From NCBI GenBank assembly GCA_017555025.1, contig JAFZHC010000001.1, forward strand, positions 1 to 42,524: a DNA stretch of 42,524 bases. Reading direction: 5' to 3'. This document shows, one piece after another, positions 1-8,408 of this stretch (within the stretch, counting starts at the first letter, position 1; each line of letters starts with the position of its first letter). Made by a program: the position numbers and the translations under genes. The DNA comes from Akkermansia sp. (GTDB lineage: Bacteria; Verrucomicrobiota; Verrucomicrobiia; Verrucomicrobiales; Akkermansiaceae). Under the pieces are notes generated by a model. The model searched no databases. It was not told the DNA's origin and was given only the letters and a program-made list of their open reading frames with translations.

Positions 1-32
1 AAACCTCCGCATAACCAGTAAGATTTAGCATT

Positions 33-278
33 ATGATTACAGAATTCAAGAGCGTTGAGCGTCGTATCCGTTTCCGCACCTGCAACAAGACAATGCCCCG
101 TCGTCGCATTGACATCCCCGCCGGTGCTGTCGATATGTGCAACCCCGAGTTCCTTTCCAAGTTCACCTCCGAGACCGGCAAGATTCTGCCCCGTCGTGTG
201 ACCGGTGTTTCCGCCAAGATGCACCGCAAGATCACGCGCGAGATTCGTCGTGCTCGTGCCGTGAACCTGCTCCCCTGA
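33..278 (+). CDS. rpsR: 30S ribosomal protein bS18
   Basis: This 81-residue protein is ribosomal protein S18, which binds 16S rRNA on the small-subunit platform next to S6. The basic N-terminal half is followed by the family core: an FLSKF segment, GKILPRR, TG, and a C-terminal basic helix ending RARAVNLLP. Length and ending are normal for the family. The start is the ATG at 33; no strong Shine-Dalgarno sequence precedes it in the 32 bases available. It lies at the window edge, so partners such as rpsF or ssb (usual neighbours in bacteria) would be outside. A terminator follows at 333-386, so it is probably the last gene of its operon. Confidence 0.96.
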   Translation: MITEFKSVERRIRFRTCNKTMPRRRIDIPAGAVDMCNPEFLSKFTSETGKILPRRVTGVSAKMHRKITREIRRARAVNLLP

Positions 279-332
279 TTTTCATATCTCCGAACATGGA
301 GGAGTTCTCGACGGCAGATTGTCGTTGATTAA

Positions 333-386
333 AGGGAGCTTGTAAGCTGCGAAAGCGCCTGCAAGCTCCCTCTATTTTTATTTTAT
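333..386 (+). terminator. Rho-independent terminator after rpsR
   Basis: A perfect 10-bp stem, AGGGAGCTTG at 333-342 with CAAGCTCCCT at 362-371, is followed by a T-rich tail to about 386. It separates rpsR from folE2. Confidence 0.85.
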
Positions 387-402
387 CAGGTTACCGCCAA
401 CC

Positions 403-1191
403 ATGAAAGAGCTCAAAGATACTCAGAATGAACACGACTCCCGCCAAATTTCCATCGACCGAGTGGGCATCAAAGGGGTACGTTACCCCATCATTGTGAG
501 CGATAAAGAAGAGCGCACCCAATCCACGGTTGCCACGCTCGCCCTCATGGTTGACCTGCCCGAGCAATATAAGGGCACACACATGAGCCGATTTGTCGAG
601 GCTCTGCACGAGCACCGCCGCTACCTCGATGTACACTCGGCCGTGCGCCTCCCCTCACGTCTGCTGCGCAAACTTCCTGCCCAGCGTGCACATGTGGAGA
701 TTGAATTCCCCTTCTTCCGTCTCAAAAAAGCCCCCGTCTCCGGCATGGAGGGCATGATGGATTATGACGTGCGCTTCGAGATAGACGCCGAGCGCAACCA
801 GCCGGGTACCTTTACCCTCACGATTAAAGTACCCGTTACTACCCTTTGCCCCTGCTCCAAAGCCATGAGCGACCACGGTGCCCACAACCAGCGCGGCATC
901 GTTACCTATTCCGTACGTTTCTCCGGTGCCGCCGTCTGGATTGAAGACCTCATCGACATGATTGAAGAGTGCGCCAGCTGTCCCGTATACAGCCTCCTCA
1001 AACGCCCGGATGAAAAATATGTAACCGACAAAGCCTACGAAAACCCCGTCTTTGTCGAAGACCTCGTCCGCAACGTCGCCGTCGCCACCGAGCGCTACAA
1101 CGCCTTCTCCTGGTACCGCGTCGAGGCCGAAAACTTTGAGTCCATACACAACCACAGCGCCTACGCCTGCGTGGAACGTACAATTGAGTAA
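403..1191 (+). CDS. folE2: GTP cyclohydrolase FolE2 (type IB)
   Basis: This 262-residue enzyme converts GTP to 7,8-dihydroneopterin triphosphate, the first step of folate synthesis (and of queuosine in some bacteria). The diagnostic segment LCPCSKAMSDHGAHNQRG is at about residues 148-165. Cys149 and His161 are likely metal and active-site residues by comparison with the characterised family. Length is typical. The ATG at 403 has no clear Shine-Dalgarno sequence. The gene stands between terminators at 333-386 and 1211-1246, so it appears monocistronic, and it converges with ubiE. FolE2 is the metal-promiscuous alternative to zinc-dependent FolE; no FolE is visible here. No zinc-responsive operator was recognised upstream. 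Confidence 0.95.
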   Translation: MKELKDTQNEHDSRQISIDRVGIKGVRYPIIVSDKEERTQSTVATLALMVDLPEQYKGTHMSRFVEALHEHRRYLDVHSAVRLPSRLLRKLPAQRAHVEIEFPFFRLKKAPVSGMEGMMDYDVRFEIDAERNQPGTFTLTIKVPVTTLCPCSKAMSDHGAHNQRGIVTYSVRFSGAAVWIEDLIDMIEECASCPVYSLLKRPDEKYVTDKAYENPVFVEDLVRNVAVATERYNAFSWYRVEAENFESIHNHSAYACVERTIE

Positions 1192-1210
1192 GTTTTAACC
1201 TATTTCAATG

Positions 1211-1246
1211 AAAAAGCCTCGATTCCAAACGGAACCGAGGCTTTTT
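1211..1246. terminator. Bidirectional terminator between folE2 and ubiE
   Basis: AAAAAGCCTCG at 1211-1221 pairs with CGAGGCTTTTT at 1236-1246. The stem extends inward through TTCC/GGAA to an AAAC loop with one mismatch. A-tract and T-tract on either side let it serve both convergent genes. Confidence 0.88.
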
Positions 1247-1279
1247 CGTATTAGCCTTTTAATAATACCACGATTGATT

Positions 1280-1957
1280 CTATTCAGCCTTCTGCCCGGT
1301 ATAAATAGTGGCAATACCGCCCATGAGGGGGAGGGCTTGTGGGGCGAGATAACCGCAACGCGCAAGGAGTGCGCAGAAGGCTTCGCCACGGGGGAAGGTC
1401 TCAATACTCTCGCCGAGGTAATCATAGGCGCCCATGTTGCCGGTTATCCGGCCGGCGATACGCGGCAGAATGTTATGCAAGTAAAAGCGGTAAGGAATGG
1501 CCAGTATGTCCTCAGGCATGCTGAAATCAAGCACAAGCAGGTGCCCACCGGGGCGCAATATACGACGGAACTCACGCAGAGCTTTCTCATAATCAGCCAT
1601 GTTGCGCAACCCGAAGGCGACGGTGGCGGCATCGAAGCAGGCATCGGGCAGCGGCAGATTCATCGCATCCGCCTCCAGCACGTTCGTGAGTCCGCGCTGC
1701 ACAGCGACATCGAGCATGGGACGGCAGAAATCCGTCCCCAACACCTCAACCTCGGGCAAGGCTTTTTTGACGGCAAGCGCGAGGTCACCGGTGCCGGTGG
1801 CAATATCGAGCAGGTTCTCAGGCTTCCACTCAGCAATTATCTTGAGCGCTCGTTCGCGCCAAAGGATATCAACTCCGAGCGAAAGCACATGATTTGCAGT
1901 CACATAACGCTTTGCGATGGACGAAAAAACACTATGTACAAATGTCGGATCCTGCAT
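1280..1957 (-). CDS. ubiE: Demethylmenaquinone / ubiquinone methyltransferase UbiE (MenG)
   Basis: This 225-residue class I SAM-dependent methyltransferase is predicted to carry out the C-methylation that makes menaquinone from demethylmenaquinone. The SAM site is DIATGTGD at residues 51-58. GTDFCRPMLDVA and the conserved FGLRNMADYEKALREF and LRPGGHLLVLDFS segments follow. It is slightly shorter than many UbiE proteins (about 250 residues) but no motif is missing. The ATG at 1957 lies 34 bases after the icd stop on the same strand, so it is probably co-transcribed with icd and ends at the shared terminator. Menaquinone is more likely than ubiquinone in a gut anaerobe; that is inference. Confidence 0.92.
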   Translation of the reverse strand: MQDPTFVHSVFSSIAKRYVTANHVLSLGVDILWRERALKIIAEWKPENLLDIATGTGDLALAVKKALPEVEVLGTDFCRPMLDVAVQRGLTNVLEADAMNLPLPDACFDAATVAFGLRNMADYEKALREFRRILRPGGHLLVLDFSMPEDILAIPYRFYLHNILPRIAGRITGNMGAYDYLGESIETFPRGEAFCALLARCGYLAPQALPLMGGIATIYTGQKAE

Positions 1958-1991
1958 GAGGATTACTCTTTAATTCAAGCCACGGCTTAGT

Positions 1992-3221
1992 TCACATTTT
2001 GCTCACCAGCACATCACCGAAAGCGCTCGTGCTCAGTGCGGTTGCGCCGACAATCATCTCGGCGAGGTCGGCTGTTACCTTTTTGTCGGTAATGGCGGCT
2101 TCGATAGCGACGATGATGTTATCGGCAGCTTCGGTCCAGCCCATGTAACGCAGCATCATCTCGGCTGAGAGGAGGAATGAGCACGGATTTGCCTTGTCGA
2201 GATTGGCCAGAGCGGGTGCGGTGCCGTGGGTAGCCTCGAATACGGCGTGACCGGTCTTGTAGTTGATGTTGCCACCGGGAGCAATGCCAATACCACCAAC
2301 CTGAGCGGCGAGGGCATCGGAACAGTAGTCGCCATTGAGGTTGAGGGTGGCTACCACGGAGTGATCGGTGGGGTGGATGAGGATTTCCTGCAGGAAGGCA
2401 TCGCAGATACAGTCTTTGATGATAATGCCGTTGGGCAGGCGACACCAAGGGCCTTTACCGATGACTTCGGCACCGAACTCGCGCTTAGCCAGCTCATAGC
2501 CCCAATCACGGAAACCACCTTCCGTAAACTTCATGATGTTACCCTTATGCACTAAGGTGACGGAGGGGCGCCCGGTCTCGATGGCATACTGAATGGCGGA
2601 GCGAACCAAGCGCTCGGTACCCTCGCGGGAGACGGGCTTAACGCCGAAGCCGGAGGTGGCGGGGAAGCGCACTTTGCCGGCACGCTCGGGGTAATTCTGC
2701 GAGAGCCATTCGAAGAAGATGGCGGCCTCGGGGCTGCCTTCCTTAAACTCAATACCGGCGTAGATATCCTCCGTATTTTCGCGGAAGATGACCATATCCA
2801 CCAGAGAGGGGTCCTTCACCGGGGTTTCAATACCGTTGAAGTAGCGCACGGGGCGCACGCAGCAATAGAGGTCGAGGCCCTGACGCAACGCCACATTGAG
2901 CGAGCGGATACCGCCACCGACCGGCGTAGTGAGAGGGCCTTTAATGCCAATGAGGTAATTACGGAAGGCATCTACCGTTTCGTTAGGCAGCCAAGTACCC
3001 AGTTCGTCAAAAGCTTTCTGACCGGCGAGCACTTCCTTCCACACAATGGCGCGAGTATCGCCATAGGCGGCACGCACAGCGGCATCAATCACGCGCACGG
3101 CGGCACGCCAGATATCGGGGCCGGAGCCATCGCCGATGATATGGGGAATGATGGGGAAGTTCGGCACCTGCAATCCCTGCGGTGTCATGGTAATGGGAGC
3201 GGCTTCACTCGTCATGGTCAT
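1992..3221 (-). CDS. icd: Isocitrate dehydrogenase, possibly NAD-preferring
   Basis: This 409-residue homodimeric-type isocitrate dehydrogenase decarboxylates isocitrate to 2-oxoglutarate. The substrate loop [13 protein letters not shown], the [12 protein letters not shown] segment, the [10 protein letters not shown] segment, and the C-terminal HGTAP and LSAEMMLR motifs all match the E. coli-type enzyme. The cofactor pocket differs. Positions equivalent to E. coli Lys344, Tyr345, Tyr391 and Arg395, which hold the NADP 2'-phosphate, are Ala337, Leu338, Ala384 and Glu388 here. Val351 is Ala344. Loss of all four contacts argues against strong NADP preference and suggests NAD use. The start is the first of two close ATGs (3221 and 3215), with no Shine-Dalgarno sequence. 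It is followed by ubiE and preceded at 48 bases by a small membrane protein gene. Confidence 0.95.
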   Translation of the reverse strand: MTMTSEAAPITMTPQGLQVPNFPIIPHIIGDGSGPDIWRAAVRVIDAAVRAAYGDTRAIVWKEVLAGQKAFDELGTWLPNETVDAFRNYLIGIKGPLTTPVGGGIRSLNVALRQGLDLYCCVRPVRYFNGIETPVKDPSLVDMVIFRENTEDIYAGIEFKEGSPEAAIFFEWLSQNYPERAGKVRFPATSGFGVKPVSREGTERLVRSAIQYAIETGRPSVTLVHKGNIMKFTEGGFRDWGYELAKREFGAEVIGKGPWCRLPNGIIIKDCICDAFLQEILIHPTDHSVVATLNLNGDYCSDALAAQVGGIGIAPGGNINYKTGHAVFEATHGTAPALANLDKANPCSFLLSAEMMLRYMGWTEAADNIIVAIEAAITDKKVTADLAEMIVGATALSTSAFGDVLVSKM

Positions 3222-3268
3222 AATAGGTTATATTTTGATAAAAAGGGAGGTGTAAGTAAATAGCATGG

Positions 3269-3475
3269 TTATTCGGCTACGGCGGCAGCCGGAGTGGGGG
3301 CTTTCTTTTCCGTAGCGTCGGCAGGGGGAGTGGCGCAATGGCAGAAGATGATGACTGCCAGCACCAACGCAGGAGGAAGAATGTAGAAAAGCGGGCCCTC
3401 GGGTTCCTGACGTTTTACCTCAGCTGAGGCCACTTTGAGCCGGGCTCCGGTGCGAGTATTCATTTGCATAGCCAT
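3269..3475 (-). CDS. Small single-pass membrane protein, unknown function
   Basis: This 68-residue protein is not recognised. It has a basic N-terminus, one hydrophobic span at about residues 29-48 (GPLFYILPPALVLAVIIFCHC), and an Ala/Pro/Lys-rich tail. The ATG at 3475 lies about 24 bases below a good promoter (TTGCAA and TACAAT, 16-bp spacer), which supports it being expressed. It is upstream of icd on the same strand and could be the first gene of that transcript. No function is claimed. Confidence 0.55.
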   Translation of the reverse strand: MAMQMNTRTGARLKVASAEVKRQEPEGPLFYILPPALVLAVIIFCHCATPPADATEKKAPTPAAAVAE

Positions 3476-3499
3476 AACAGTCGTCGTATAAACGCGGGT

Positions 3500-3527
3500 A
3501 TTGTAACAGATTTAAAAATAATTGCAA
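3500..3527 (-). promoter_or_regulatory. Promoter for the small membrane protein-icd-ubiE group
   Basis: On the minus strand, -35 TTGCAA (3522-3527) and -10 TACAAT (3500-3505) are 16 bp apart. Transcription would begin near 3493, leaving a leader of about 18 nt before the ATG at 3475. Confidence 0.6.
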
Positions 3528-3574
3528 TGAGAAAAAACGCAAAAAACGATTCAAAGAAAAGAAAGGACGAAAGC

Positions 3575-3722
3575 GAAGGACAAGGCTTTAAGTTTGGCTC
3601 GCGGAGCTCCGCGCCTGAAGCGCGGCCGTTAACGGCAGAACAAGCCTCGCTCTTTCCCCCGCGCCGCAGACCCTAGCTTTTACTTAGTCCTTTGTAACTA
3701 GTACCTAGTCCTTTGTCTTTAG
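3575..3722 (+). repeat. Intergenic repeat element, copy 1 (truncated)
   Basis: This copy shares its core with the element at 4628-4830: AAGTTTGGCTCGC, CGCGCCTGAAGC, CGTTAACGG, AACAAGCCTC and CTCTTTCCCC occur in the same order in both. It lacks about 36 bases present in copy 2 and the inverted left end. Its right end, 3687-3722, is the near-perfect reverse complement of the left end of copy 2 (4628-4663; two mismatches by eye). The stretch has no credible gene and appears to be a non-autonomous, MITE-like sequence. Confidence 0.75.
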
Positions 3723-3794
3723 ACCTTTCTAACTCGTGCTTTCCACCCAATCCTTTCGCGTCGATTGAATTTGACATCGGCAGCGACAAAGAGT

Positions 3795-4610
3795 ATGCTC
3801 TGGAGCAAGATGGAATGGCTCAATGATACATACAACTGGCTCTCTGCCTATGTGGGCAAGGGGTGGATTTCCTTTGCGGTCTACATTGTTCTGGGATGGC
3901 TTGCCACTATCGGCATAGGCAAATTAATGAGGCAGCTGACTCAGCGCACCCCCGCACACACTCAACTGCTGAGTATTATCACCAAAGCCTGCCGGGGTAT
4001 TATCTGGGCGCTGGTGCTGGTACAGGGGTTGCGAGGTGTGGGGGTAGATGTGGTTGGCATACTGGGAGCAGCCGGTGTGGCCGGTGTGGCAATTGGCTTT
4101 GCCTCGCAAACCGCGCTCAGCAATCTCATCAGCGGGGCTTTTCTTGTAGGTGAAAGCAGTTTTAAGATGGGGGATTATATTCAGGTGGGGTCTGAAGAGG
4201 GAACGGTGGAAAGCATCAACCTGCTCTCTGTATACCTGCGCCGAGCCGACAACACGCTGGTGCGCATACCCTGTGAAATGCTCATCAAAACCCCCGTGCG
4301 CAATCTGACCGGGGCTGCTACGCGACGCATTGATTTTGAGGTGGGCGTGGACTACAGCAGCGACCTTACACTTGTTAAGCAAACCATCAGCGAGGTGATT
4401 GCTCAGCAGCCGCAGCTGCTGAACTCCCCTGCCCCCTGCATCATCTTCAAAGGCTTTGGGGAGAGCTCACTCGACCTGCACATCGGCGCTTGGTGCCAGA
4501 CATCGCATTACCACTCAGTACGCTACGAGTTTGCGACAGCTCTGCTGGCAGCTTTTGCCGCAAAAGGCATCAACATTCCCTTCCCGGTAAGAGAGATAAG
4601 GCAAAAGTGA
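3795..4610 (+). CDS. MscS-family mechanosensitive channel
   Basis: This 271-residue inner-membrane channel protects against hypo-osmotic shock by opening under membrane tension. Hydrophobic segments are followed by the Gly/Ala-rich pore helix (GAAGVAGVAIGFASQTALSN) typical of MscS TM3, then the cytoplasmic beta domain (FKMGDYIQVG, GTVESINL, RIPCEML) and the C-terminal alpha/beta domain. It is close to the minimal MscS length. The start is uncertain: ATG 3795 is used, but ATG 3810 follows a GGAG at 3802-3805, and a TTG at 3765 is also in frame. The gene is bracketed by two copies of the intergenic repeat in inverted-end arrangement, so it may have been mobilised or copied with them. Confidence 0.88.
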   Translation: MLWSKMEWLNDTYNWLSAYVGKGWISFAVYIVLGWLATIGIGKLMRQLTQRTPAHTQLLSIITKACRGIIWALVLVQGLRGVGVDVVGILGAAGVAGVAIGFASQTALSNLISGAFLVGESSFKMGDYIQVGSEEGTVESINLLSVYLRRADNTLVRIPCEMLIKTPVRNLTGAATRRIDFEVGVDYSSDLTLVKQTISEVIAQQPQLLNSPAPCIIFKGFGESSLDLHIGAWCQTSHYHSVRYEFATALLAAFAAKGINIPFPVREIRQK

Positions 4611-4627
4611 TTGGAAGTTACAAAGGA

Positions 4628-4830
4628 CTAAAGACAAAGGATTAGGTACTAGTTACGAAGGACAAGGTTTAAGTTTGGCTCGCAAAGCTCTCAGGGTGGA
4701 GCAAAGCTTCGCATAGGCTTGTGCTCCGCGCCTGAAGCACGGGCGTTAACGGTATAACAAGCCTCACTCTTTCCCCGCACCGCAGGCGCCTAGCTCTTAC
4801 CTCGTCCTTTGTACCTTGTACCTAGTCCTT
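4628..4830 (+). repeat. Intergenic repeat element, copy 2, with inverted ends
   Basis: This copy of about 200 bp has imperfect inverted ends. The left end, 4628-4666 (AAGGATTAGGTACTAGTTAC), is mirrored by the right end, 4801-4830 (GTACCTTGTACCTAGTCCTT read forward). The core matches copy 1 at 3575-3722 plus an extra insert at about 4690-4725. No reading frame of note is present. Together with copy 1 it flanks the MscS gene. Confidence 0.75.
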
Positions 4831-4961
4831 CACATTGTCTTTCGCACCTCCTCCTTCCCCTCAACCCGTCAATCCAATGGTTCATCTTCGACCTAAAAAT
4901 TAGTTTCTTGTAGTAGTTGGTACTTTACATCGTATAATCAATCTGGTAAAATCGCGCCGCT
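4831..4961 (+). promoter_or_regulatory. galK upstream region with promoter
   Basis: A consensus -10 TATAAT lies at 4933-4938. The best -35 is TTGTAG at 4908-4913, with a long 19-bp spacer. Transcription would start near 4945, 17 bases before the galK ATG. No operator palindrome was recognised. Confidence 0.6.
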
Positions 4962-6140
4962 ATGGATTTAGAGCAACGCGAAATCAGTGCCGCAACCATC
5001 AGCCCGTACTTCGAGGAGTACTTCGGCCAGAAACCCACCGTGGTGGCCGCTTCTCCGGGGCGCGTTAACCTGATTGGTGAACACACAGACTACAACAACG
5101 GCTTTGTACTGCCGATGGCCCTCAACAACATTAATGTTGTGGCCGTGGCTCCCTCCCCGACCGGCAAGCACCGCTGGATTGGCTCCCTTGGTGACACGAT
5201 GATTGAAATCGACCCTGCCGATGTAACAACGGTTGGTGACCCCTTCTGGAGCAACTACGTGCGCGGTGTTATCTGCATGTTGGAGCGCCGTGGTGTGAAG
5301 GTGCCGGCTGTAGACATGCTCATCGACTCAAATGTACCGCGCGGTGGTGGTCTTTCCTCCAGCGCAGCTTTTGAGGTTTCGGCCTGCACAGCTCTTGCCG
5401 CTCTTTGCGGTGTGGACATCACTCCGACGGAGCGTGCGCTCATCGGTCAGGCTACCGAGCACGAGTTTGTGAACGTGCCCTGCGGTATCATGGACCAGTT
5501 CATTTCTGCCAACGGCAAGGAGGGTCACGCTCTCATGCTGGACTGCAAAGACCTGAGCTACAAGCACATCCCCATGACTGACCCGAATGTAAGCGTGCTC
5601 GTGATTGACTCTGCCGTAAAGCATTCTCTGGCTGATGGCGGCTATGCAGCCCGCCGCAAGAATTGTGAGGACGCCTGTGAAATTCTCGGCGTGCCCTCCC
5701 TGCGCGAGGCTACCCTCGAGATGCTCGAGGAGAAAAAAGAAGCCTTGGGGGACCTCTGCTACCGCCGCGCTCGCCACGTCATTGGCGAGAACCTGCGTGT
5801 GGAAGCTTTTGCCACCGCGCTGCAAAAGGGCGATTGGGACGCTGCCGGCGTAGCCATGCGCAGCTCTCATGACTCTCTGAAGAATGACTTTGAGGTATCT
5901 TGTGCTGAGGTGGACACTCTGGTAAGCTTGGCCGACACGATTCCCTCTGCCGCTTCGGTATACGGCGCCCGCATGACGGGTGGCGGTTTTGGCGGCTGCA
6001 TTGTGGCTCTGGTAAAGAGCGAGGATGTAGAGAAGGTTGCCGAGGAGATGTTGGAGGCCTATCGCGCCGCTCTGGGCATTGAGACGACCTACCTTGTAAC
6101 CCGCCCGGGCGAAGGTGCCCGCGTACTCTTCACCGCTTAA
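4962..6140 (+). CDS. galK: Galactokinase
   Basis: This 392-residue GHMP kinase phosphorylates D-galactose to galactose 1-phosphate with ATP, the entry to the Leloir pathway. The galactokinase signature GRVNLIGEHTDYNNG is at residues 33-47. The ATP loop PRGGGLSSSAA spans about 126-136. The catalytic-base region CGIMDQFIS includes Asp178, and the C-terminal motif MTGGGFGGC is present. Length is normal. The symporter gene follows 17 bases downstream on the same strand, so uptake and phosphorylation of the sugar are probably coupled in one transcript. galT and galE are not in the window. Confidence 0.96.
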   Translation: MDLEQREISAATISPYFEEYFGQKPTVVAASPGRVNLIGEHTDYNNGFVLPMALNNINVVAVAPSPTGKHRWIGSLGDTMIEIDPADVTTVGDPFWSNYVRGVICMLERRGVKVPAVDMLIDSNVPRGGGLSSSAAFEVSACTALAALCGVDITPTERALIGQATEHEFVNVPCGIMDQFISANGKEGHALMLDCKDLSYKHIPMTDPNVSVLVIDSAVKHSLADGGYAARRKNCEDACEILGVPSLREATLEMLEEKKEALGDLCYRRARHVIGENLRVEAFATALQKGDWDAAGVAMRSSHDSLKNDFEVSCAEVDTLVSLADTIPSAASVYGARMTGGGFGGCIVALVKSEDVEKVAEEMLEAYRAALGIETTYLVTRPGEGARVLFTA

Positions 6141-6157
6141 TCCGTAGAAAAAATCTT

Positions 6158-8305
6158 ATGAAACATATTCTGACGACACTGAGCGCCCTTGCGCTCCTGG
6201 CCATGGGCGCCAACGCCCAAGAGGCCACCGCTGCCGCCGGCGAGCCCAATGTACTCCCGCTGTGGGAGATGATTGTGTTCTGCGTGGTAGTCGTAGGCGT
6301 AATTGCTCTGGGCATCTGGAAAGCCGGTGACTCCGGCGAGGCTGCCGAGGGTGGTGAGAAGAAAGAGAAAGGTGCTGCCGACTACTTCCTTGCCGGTCGT
6401 GGTCTGAGCTGGTGGCTGGTGGGCTTCTCCCTGCTGGCAGCCAACATCTCCACCGAGCAGTTCGTGGGCATGAGCGGTCAGTCTGCCGACTGGCTGGGCC
6501 TTGCCATTGCCGGTTACGAGTGGCTTGCCGCCATCGTGCTGGTAATTGTGGCCTTCACCTTCCTGCCCATGCTGCTGAAGCGTGGTGTATTCACCATTCC
6601 TCAGTTCTTGGAAGAGCGCTTCAACGGTGTAGCCCGTGTGGCCATGGCTCTGGTGAACCTCATCATTCTGGTGGGTGTGCCGACCGCAGCCGTGATTTAT
6701 GCCGGTGCCAGCGTGGTTTCGGTATACTTCAATCTGAACCTGACCGTAGGCTGCCTCATTATTGCCGGTGCTGCCACGGTGTACGTGTATGTGGGCGGTC
6801 TGAAGGCCTGCGCATGGACTGACCTCATTTGGGGTGCTGCCCTCATAGTAGGTGGCGGCGTGGTAGCCTACTATGCCATTATGGCTCTGGGTGCCTTCAC
6901 CGAGGTGCCGCAGAATGTGACGGCTACAGCCGTGACAACGGCCAACACCGGCGCAGATGCCCTTGCCTCCACCGGTTCCCAGTTCTGCGACGGTCTGAAC
7001 CGCATGTGGAACCTGAATGCCGGCGAAGTCAGCGGTGCCACTAACGGTATCGGCGGCAAGCTGCACATGATGCGCGAGGCCTCTGACCCCGTCATGCCCT
7101 GGACCGTTTACCTGCTGGGTCTGTGGATTCCCAACTTCTTTTACTGGGGCCTGAACCAGTACATCATGCAGCGTACTCTGGCCTCCAAGAGCTTGGAGGA
7201 GGGTCAGCTGGGTATCGTATTTGCAGCTTTCCTGAAGTTGCTCATTCCCTTCGTGGTGATTATCCCCGGCATCCTTGCCTACAACCTGTACCGTGATGAT
7301 CTGGCAGCCAAGGCCGACAGCAACACGCAGCAGATTATTGCAGCTGCACAGAACACCAACAAGAAGGTGATTTACGACGTCTCCGCCAGCCGATTCGTGC
7401 GTGCGGACTCCGCGGCTTCTTCCGTAGACTATGTGAAGCAGAACCTTGCTACCGTAGGTGCCGCCGACAAGATTGCTGAGGTGGATGCCAAGGCAGCCGA
7501 GCTGGCCGCCACTCCCGCCGCCGACATTGCCGCCCGCGAGAAAGTGGCCAAGGACATTCTGGCTATTGATTCCGAGGCCACCAAGGCCGCTCGTGTGAGC
7601 GCCGACTACACGGTGACCACCACTCTGGCAGCCTACCAGTACGACTATGCCTTTGCCACCCTGCTGCGCAAACTGCTGCCGGGTACCGGTTGGGCCTGGT
7701 TTGTGCTCGCAGCTCTCTTCGGTGCCGTGGTAAGCTCTCTGGCCTCCATGCTTAACTCTGCCTCCACCCTGTTCACCATGGATATCTATGGCAAGGCCAA
7801 GGAGGTTGCCGGCAAGCCCGCCAGCTCCACTCAGCTGGTAGCAGTGGGTAAGGTTGCCGTGCTGGGTTGCGCCGTTATCGCTACGGTTATCTCCCCCTTC
7901 CTCGATAACCCCGCCTTCGGTGGCATCTTCACCTTCATTCAGGAGTTCCAGGGCTTCCTGAGCCCGGGTGTACTGGCCGTATTCATCTTCGGCTTCTTCG
8001 TACCTAAGTGCCCCCGCATCTTCGGTTGGCTGGGTATTCTGCTGGGCGTTATCTTCTTTGCCGCCTTTAAGTGGCTGCCCTTCCTCGGCCTCGCCGACCA
8101 GAGCTTCCTCAACCGCATGGGCTTCTCGCTCATCGGCGTGTGCATCGTGGGTGCCATCCTGACCATCCGCAACGCTGCCATCGGTGGCGAAGCCGTGGTG
8201 CTGGAAGACAAGGGCATTATCGAGATGAAGACATCCGGTCGCGCCAAGGGCTTCGGTCTGGCTGTGATTGTTGCCACTATCGTGCTCTACGTCATCTTCT
8301 GGTAA
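6158..8305 (+). CDS. SSS-family sodium/sugar symporter (SGLT-like)
   Basis: This 715-residue sodium:solute symporter probably imports galactose or a related sugar. It begins with a signal-peptide-like segment ending in ANAQ (about residue 21), then TM segments with the family features YFLAGRGLSWWLVGFSLLAANISTEQFVG, YEWLAA and IPQFLEERF, and the later PNFFYWGLNQYIMQR and SSLASMLNSASTLFTMDIY segments typical of SGLT-like carriers. An Ala/Asp/Lys-rich hydrophilic insert of roughly 110 residues (about residues 380-495) lies between two membrane segments and makes the protein longer than vSGLT-type members. It sits 17 bases after galK, which suggests galactose as substrate. A terminator follows at 8334-8366. 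Confidence 0.9.
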   Translation: MKHILTTLSALALLAMGANAQEATAAAGEPNVLPLWEMIVFCVVVVGVIALGIWKAGDSGEAAEGGEKKEKGAADYFLAGRGLSWWLVGFSLLAANISTEQFVGMSGQSADWLGLAIAGYEWLAAIVLVIVAFTFLPMLLKRGVFTIPQFLEERFNGVARVAMALVNLIILVGVPTAAVIYAGASVVSVYFNLNLTVGCLIIAGAATVYVYVGGLKACAWTDLIWGAALIVGGGVVAYYAIMALGAFTEVPQNVTATAVTTANTGADALASTGSQFCDGLNRMWNLNAGEVSGATNGIGGKLHMMREASDPVMPWTVYLLGLWIPNFFYWGLNQYIMQRTLASKSLEEGQLGIVFAAFLKLLIPFVVIIPGILAYNLYRDDLAAKADSNTQQIIAAAQNTNKKVIYDVSASRFVRADSAASSVDYVKQNLATVGAADKIAEVDAKAAELAATPAADIAAREKVAKDILAIDSEATKAARVSADYTVTTTLAAYQYDYAFATLLRKLLPGTGWAWFVLAALFGAVVSSLASMLNSASTLFTMDIYGKAKEVAGKPASSTQLVAVGKVAVLGCAVIATVISPFLDNPAFGGIFTFIQEFQGFLSPGVLAVFIFGFFVPKCPRIFGWLGILLGVIFFAAFKWLPFLGLADQSFLNRMGFSLIGVCIVGAILTIRNAAIGGEAVVLEDKGIIEMKTSGRAKGFGLAVIVATIVLYVIFW

Positions 8306-8333
8306 AGACGAGGCGTAATCATCATCCCTTAGC

Positions 8334-8366
8334 AAACGCGCTTCCTTTGCAGGAAGCGCGTTTTTT
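8334..8366 (+). terminator. Terminator of the galK-symporter operon
   Basis: ACGCGCTTCCT (8336-8346), a TTGC loop, then AGGAAGCGCGT (8351-8361) form a perfect 11-bp stem followed by a T-run to 8366. Confidence 0.92.
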
Positions 8367-8372
8367 CTGCCC

Positions 8373-8401
8373 TTGCCAAACCCGGCCAGGCGTGTTATAC
8401 T
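8373..8401 (+). promoter_or_regulatory. Promoter of the 8409 gene, predicted leaderless
   Basis: -35 TTGCCA (8373-8378), a 17-bp spacer, and -10 TATACT (8396-8401). Only 7 bases separate the -10 from the ATG at 8409, so the mRNA should begin at or next to the start codon. Confidence 0.72.
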
Positions 8402-8408
8402 GGCGCAC

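Noticed and set aside
1208..1990. A 260-codon plus-strand frame opposite ubiE
   Set aside because: ubiE on the other strand has all methyltransferase motifs; this frame begins inside a terminator and has no motif.
3464..3676. A 70-codon plus-strand frame in front of the MscS gene
   Set aside because: It runs through the intergenic repeat, with low-complexity basic residues and no conservation signal.
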